From: Sulfuriferula sp.
GTDB lineage: Bacteria > Pseudomonadota > Gammaproteobacteria > Burkholderiales > Sulfuriferulaceae
Assembly: GCA_013140765.1 (NCBI GenBank)
Contig: JABFSE010000003.1
Span: 100,269 to 164,268, forward strand
Length of the DNA stretch: 64,000 bases
Direction of reading: 5' to 3'
Both the position numbers and the translations under genes were made by a program. The notes below the pieces were generated by a model, which had not been told where the DNA came from, searched no databases, and worked only from the letters and a program-made list of their open reading frames with translations. Positions 61,991 to 64,000 of the stretch are shown here, piece after piece; within the stretch, counting starts at the first letter, position 1; every line of letters starts with the position of its first letter.

Positions 61991-63583
61991 AACCATATCC
62001 AACGCCAACGCCTCAGCCACTTTAATCCCATCTATCGCCGCCGATAATATGCCGCCTGCGTAGCCTGCGCCTTCGCCTGTGGGGTATAAGCCGCGTGTGT
62101 TTAGGCTTTGATAGTCGTCGCCGCGTGTGATGCGTATCGGCGATGAAGTCCGTGTTTCCACGCCAGTGAGTACCGCATCAGCCATGGCAAAGCCGCGTAT
62201 TTGCTTGTCAAACGCGGGCAGGGCTTCACGCATTGCAGTGATGATGTATTCAGGCAATGCGCTGGATAAATCGCACATCGTCACCCCAGGCGTATAAGAC
62301 GGCACGACCTCGCCTAGCTGTGTCGATGGACGTTGCGCCAGAAAATCGCCGACCAACTGCGCAGGCGCATTGTAATTACCACCACCCAGCTCAAACGCAC
62401 GGCGTTCCCACTGCCGTTGGAAAGCCATGCCCGCCAGCGGGTGGTCGCCGCAATCTTCTGGATTGATATTCACCACCATGCCGCTGTTGGCATTGCGTTC
62501 ATTGCGCGAATACTGGCTCATGCCATTGGTGACTACATAGCCTTCTTCCGATGCCGCCGCCACCACCGTACCGCCTGGACACATGCAAAAGCTATACACC
62601 GCACGCCCATTGCTGGCGTGGTGGACTAACTTATAATCCGCCGCGCCCAATTCGGGGTGACCTGCGCTGTCGCCAAAACGGCACTGGTCGATAAGATGTT
62701 GCGGATGCTCGATACGCAAGCCGATAGCAAACGGCTTAGCCTCGATATACACGCCGCGCTCATACAGCATCGTAAACGTATCGCGTGCGCTGTGCCCTAT
62801 TGCCAGCACCACGTGGGTGCTCATGACTCGCTCGCCATCTGCCAGCACCACGCCCTGTATCGCGTCACCCTCGCGGATAACATCAACGACACGTTGCTGA
62901 AAACGTATCTCGCCGCCCAGCGACTCGATAGTCGCACGCATTTTTTCCACCATGCCCACCAGACGAAACGTGCCGATATGCGGCTTGCTGACATAGGCTA
63001 TCTCAGGCGGCGCACCTGCGGTGATGAATTCATCAATAACTTTGCGCCCATAATGCTTGGGGTCTTTAATCTGGCTGTAGAGCTTGCCGTCGGAGAACGT
63101 CCCCGCGCCACCTTCGCCAAATTGCACATTAGATTCAGGGTTCAGCTTACGTTTGCGCCACAGCCCCCACGTATCCTGTGTGCGCTCACGCACCGCCTTG
63201 CCGCGCTCAAGCACGATAGGGCGAAAGCCCATTTGCGCCAATATCAACGCCGCAAATATACCCGCAGGACCAAAGCCGATAACCACAGGACGTTGCGCCA
63301 AATCCACAGGGGCGCGGGTAACTTGCTGATAAGCTATATCAGGCGCGATACCGATTTGCTTATCGTGGCGCACCCGCGCCAACACCGCCGCCTCGTTTTC
63401 CACCTGCACATCCACGGTATAAACGAACAAAATCAACGGTCGCTTACGCGCATCCTGACCACGCCGAAACACGGTAAAACCGACCAATTTATCAGGCGTA
63501 ATTTTCAAACGCTGACAAATCGCCGAAGACAAAGCAGGCACGGGGTGATCTAACGGTAGCTTAATTTCAGTAATGCGTAACAT
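61979..63583 (-). CDS. FAD-dependent oxidoreductase (COG2509 type)
   Basis: A 534-residue flavoprotein. An N-terminal domain (ITEIKLPLDHPVPALSSAIC) precedes the FAD dinucleotide fold (VIGFGPAGIFAALILAQMGF, RPIVLERGKAVRERT). Further blocks are NVQFGEGGAGTFSDGKL, VVLAIGHSARDTF, SFCMCPGGTVVAAASEEG and the C-terminal GLYPTGEGAGYAGGI, typical of this uncharacterised dehydrogenase group. Substrate and partner are unknown. Convergent with katG. Confidence 0.88.
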   Translation of the reverse strand: MLRITEIKLPLDHPVPALSSAICQRLKITPDKLVGFTVFRRGQDARKRPLILFVYTVDVQVENEAAVLARVRHDKQIGIAPDIAYQQVTRAPVDLAQRPVVIGFGPAGIFAALILAQMGFRPIVLERGKAVRERTQDTWGLWRKRKLNPESNVQFGEGGAGTFSDGKLYSQIKDPKHYGRKVIDEFITAGAPPEIAYVSKPHIGTFRLVGMVEKMRATIESLGGEIRFQQRVVDVIREGDAIQGVVLADGERVMSTHVVLAIGHSARDTFTMLYERGVYIEAKPFAIGLRIEHPQHLIDQCRFGDSAGHPELGAADYKLVHHASNGRAVYSFCMCPGGTVVAAASEEGYVVTNGMSQYSRNERNANSGMVVNINPEDCGDHPLAGMAFQRQWERRAFELGGGNYNAPAQLVGDFLAQRPSTQLGEVVPSYTPGVTMCDLSSALPEYIITAMREALPAFDKQIRGFAMADAVLTGVETRTSSPIRITRGDDYQSLNTRGLYPTGEGAGYAGGILSAAIDGIKVAEALALDMVGAR

Positions 63584-63622
63584 AGTGAGCGGCAGAGCTT
63601 AACGGCAAAGTGCTATTTTACT

Positions 63623-63772
63623 ATGAGACGGGCACACGATGTGATTCGAGGTTTAAGCTTCCCAAGGATTGATGAGCGTAACCTTCACCTTATCTATGGC
63701 GTGGTGAAGTCTGGCAAGCCATTTGATGCTAATTTCGCCAATAAGGGGCTTGCTATTCAAGACGGTATCTGA
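63623..63772 (+). CDS. 49-residue open frame, possible mobile-element remnant
   Basis: An ATG-started frame (MRRAHDVIRGLSFPRIDERN, then LHLIYGVVKSGKPF and ending IQDGI). The composition is protein-like, but I cannot name it, and no good Shine-Dalgarno is visible. It ends in a CTGACCCC repeat. It may be the C-terminal scrap of a transposase or similar; this is a guess from context. Confidence 0.3.
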   Translation: MRRAHDVIRGLSFPRIDERNLHLIYGVVKSGKPFDANFANKGLAIQDGI

Positions 63773-63825
63773 CCCCGTTGCCCTTGCTTTTGATAAACAA
63801 TCGAGCCTGACCCCATTGACTTTCC
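63769..63825. repeat. Pair of imperfect direct repeats with CTGACCCC core
   Basis: CTGACCCCGTTGCCCTT starts at 63769 and CTGACCCCATTGACTTT at 63807; 13 to 14 of 17 bases agree. GGGGTCAG motifs of this kind recur around small transposon-like cassettes in proteobacterial genomes, which suggests debris of such an element. Confidence 0.5.
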
Positions 63826-64000
63826 TTATGCTATTTTACGATTTTATTGGATAAGGAATGATGATTTGTCGTATTGCAAGACTTCGTATCATTCCCCTAC
63901 CTACTCAGAAGCTGAAAGTATTAAACTACCTGATGTGATGGAGCAGGCTGAGTTGGGAGACATCGGCTAGACTTTAGGTCAGTCTCATAGAGATTAAACC
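63826..64000. other. Window end, no intact gene
   Basis: No start-bearing gene of useful length. One plus-strand frame reads protein-like without a start (SYHSPTYSEAESIKLPDVME, then QAELGDIG and a TAG at about 63967-63969), which fits a decayed gene fragment. The sequence continues past the window edge, so a mobile element beginning further on cannot be excluded. Confidence 0.4.

Noticed and set aside
62657..63553. A 298-codon plus-strand frame opposite the FAD oxidoreductase
   Set aside because: Antisense shadow of a clear flavoprotein; His/Arg-rich composition with no domain.

Overview
The window reads as a chromosome segment of a betaproteobacterium, most likely in or near the Nitrosomonadales (Gallionellaceae-like). 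This placement is inference. It rests on the complete mraZ-to-lpxC division cluster, the TorF-like porin/glnK/amtB operon, the order yraN-SIS isomerase-BON lipoprotein, the rpe-gph-trpEGDC run, and an RNase P RNA that lacks the hairpins replacing P13/P14 in E. coli. Base composition is near 50 % GC by eye and genes are packed tightly.

Layout. 1-5.9 kb (+): the C-terminal part of cobalamin-dependent methionine synthase, a DMT permease, dnaB and alr, closed by a bidirectional terminator. 5.9-25.3 kb (-): a cytochrome c, a tRNA-Arg(CCG) on the opposite strand, then the division and cell-wall cluster. Read in its own direction the cluster is mraZ-rsmH-ftsL-ftsI-murE-murF-mraY-murD-ftsW-murG-murC-murB-ddl-ftsQ-ftsA-ftsZ-lpxC plus a tiny membrane protein. 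Almost every junction overlaps by 4-11 bases. A sigma-70 promoter overlain by four 10-bp-spaced MraZ-type repeats drives it. 25.5-27 kb (-): rnpB, a TonB-like protein and apaG. 27-36.9 kb (+): rpe, gph, trpEGDC, the four dTDP-rhamnose genes rfbBDAC, a DUF971 protein and hda, closed by a second bidirectional terminator. 37-39.7 kb (-): porin-glnK-amtB behind a near-consensus sigma-54 promoter with an NtrC-like upstream site. 40-43.7 kb (+): ubiK, comM, a ferritin-like/VIT1 metal transporter and two unrecognised small proteins. 43.7-48.6 kb: xthA, a DUF4124/glutaredoxin-like protein, oligopeptidase A, a gamma-carbonic anhydrase-like protein, dgkA, DUF2798 and DUF1289.

48.6-50.7 kb is the one clear accessory patch: a frameshifted DpnI-type (Dam-replacing) restriction endonuclease, a hicAB toxin-antitoxin pair with two matching palindromic operators, a small unknown gene, and a second small unknown gene interrupted by an in-frame amber codon. 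50.7-54.2 kb (-): ubiD, an RfaE2/HldE-type nucleotidyltransferase, a BON lipoprotein, a GmhA/DiaA isomerase and yraN. 54.2-58.7 kb (+): argS, a SPOR protein, dsbA, an SDR and a NarL-type response regulator. 58.7-63.6 kb: a CbbR-like LysR regulator divergent from katG, then a large FAD-dependent oxidoreductase. The last 400 bases hold no intact gene and look like mobile-element debris.

Most of the window is core housekeeping. The points worth following up are the accessory patch (DpnI relic, HicAB operators, amber-split gene), the nitrogen-type control of the porin-glnK-amtB operon, the MraZ operator array, and the CbbR-like regulator paired with katG.
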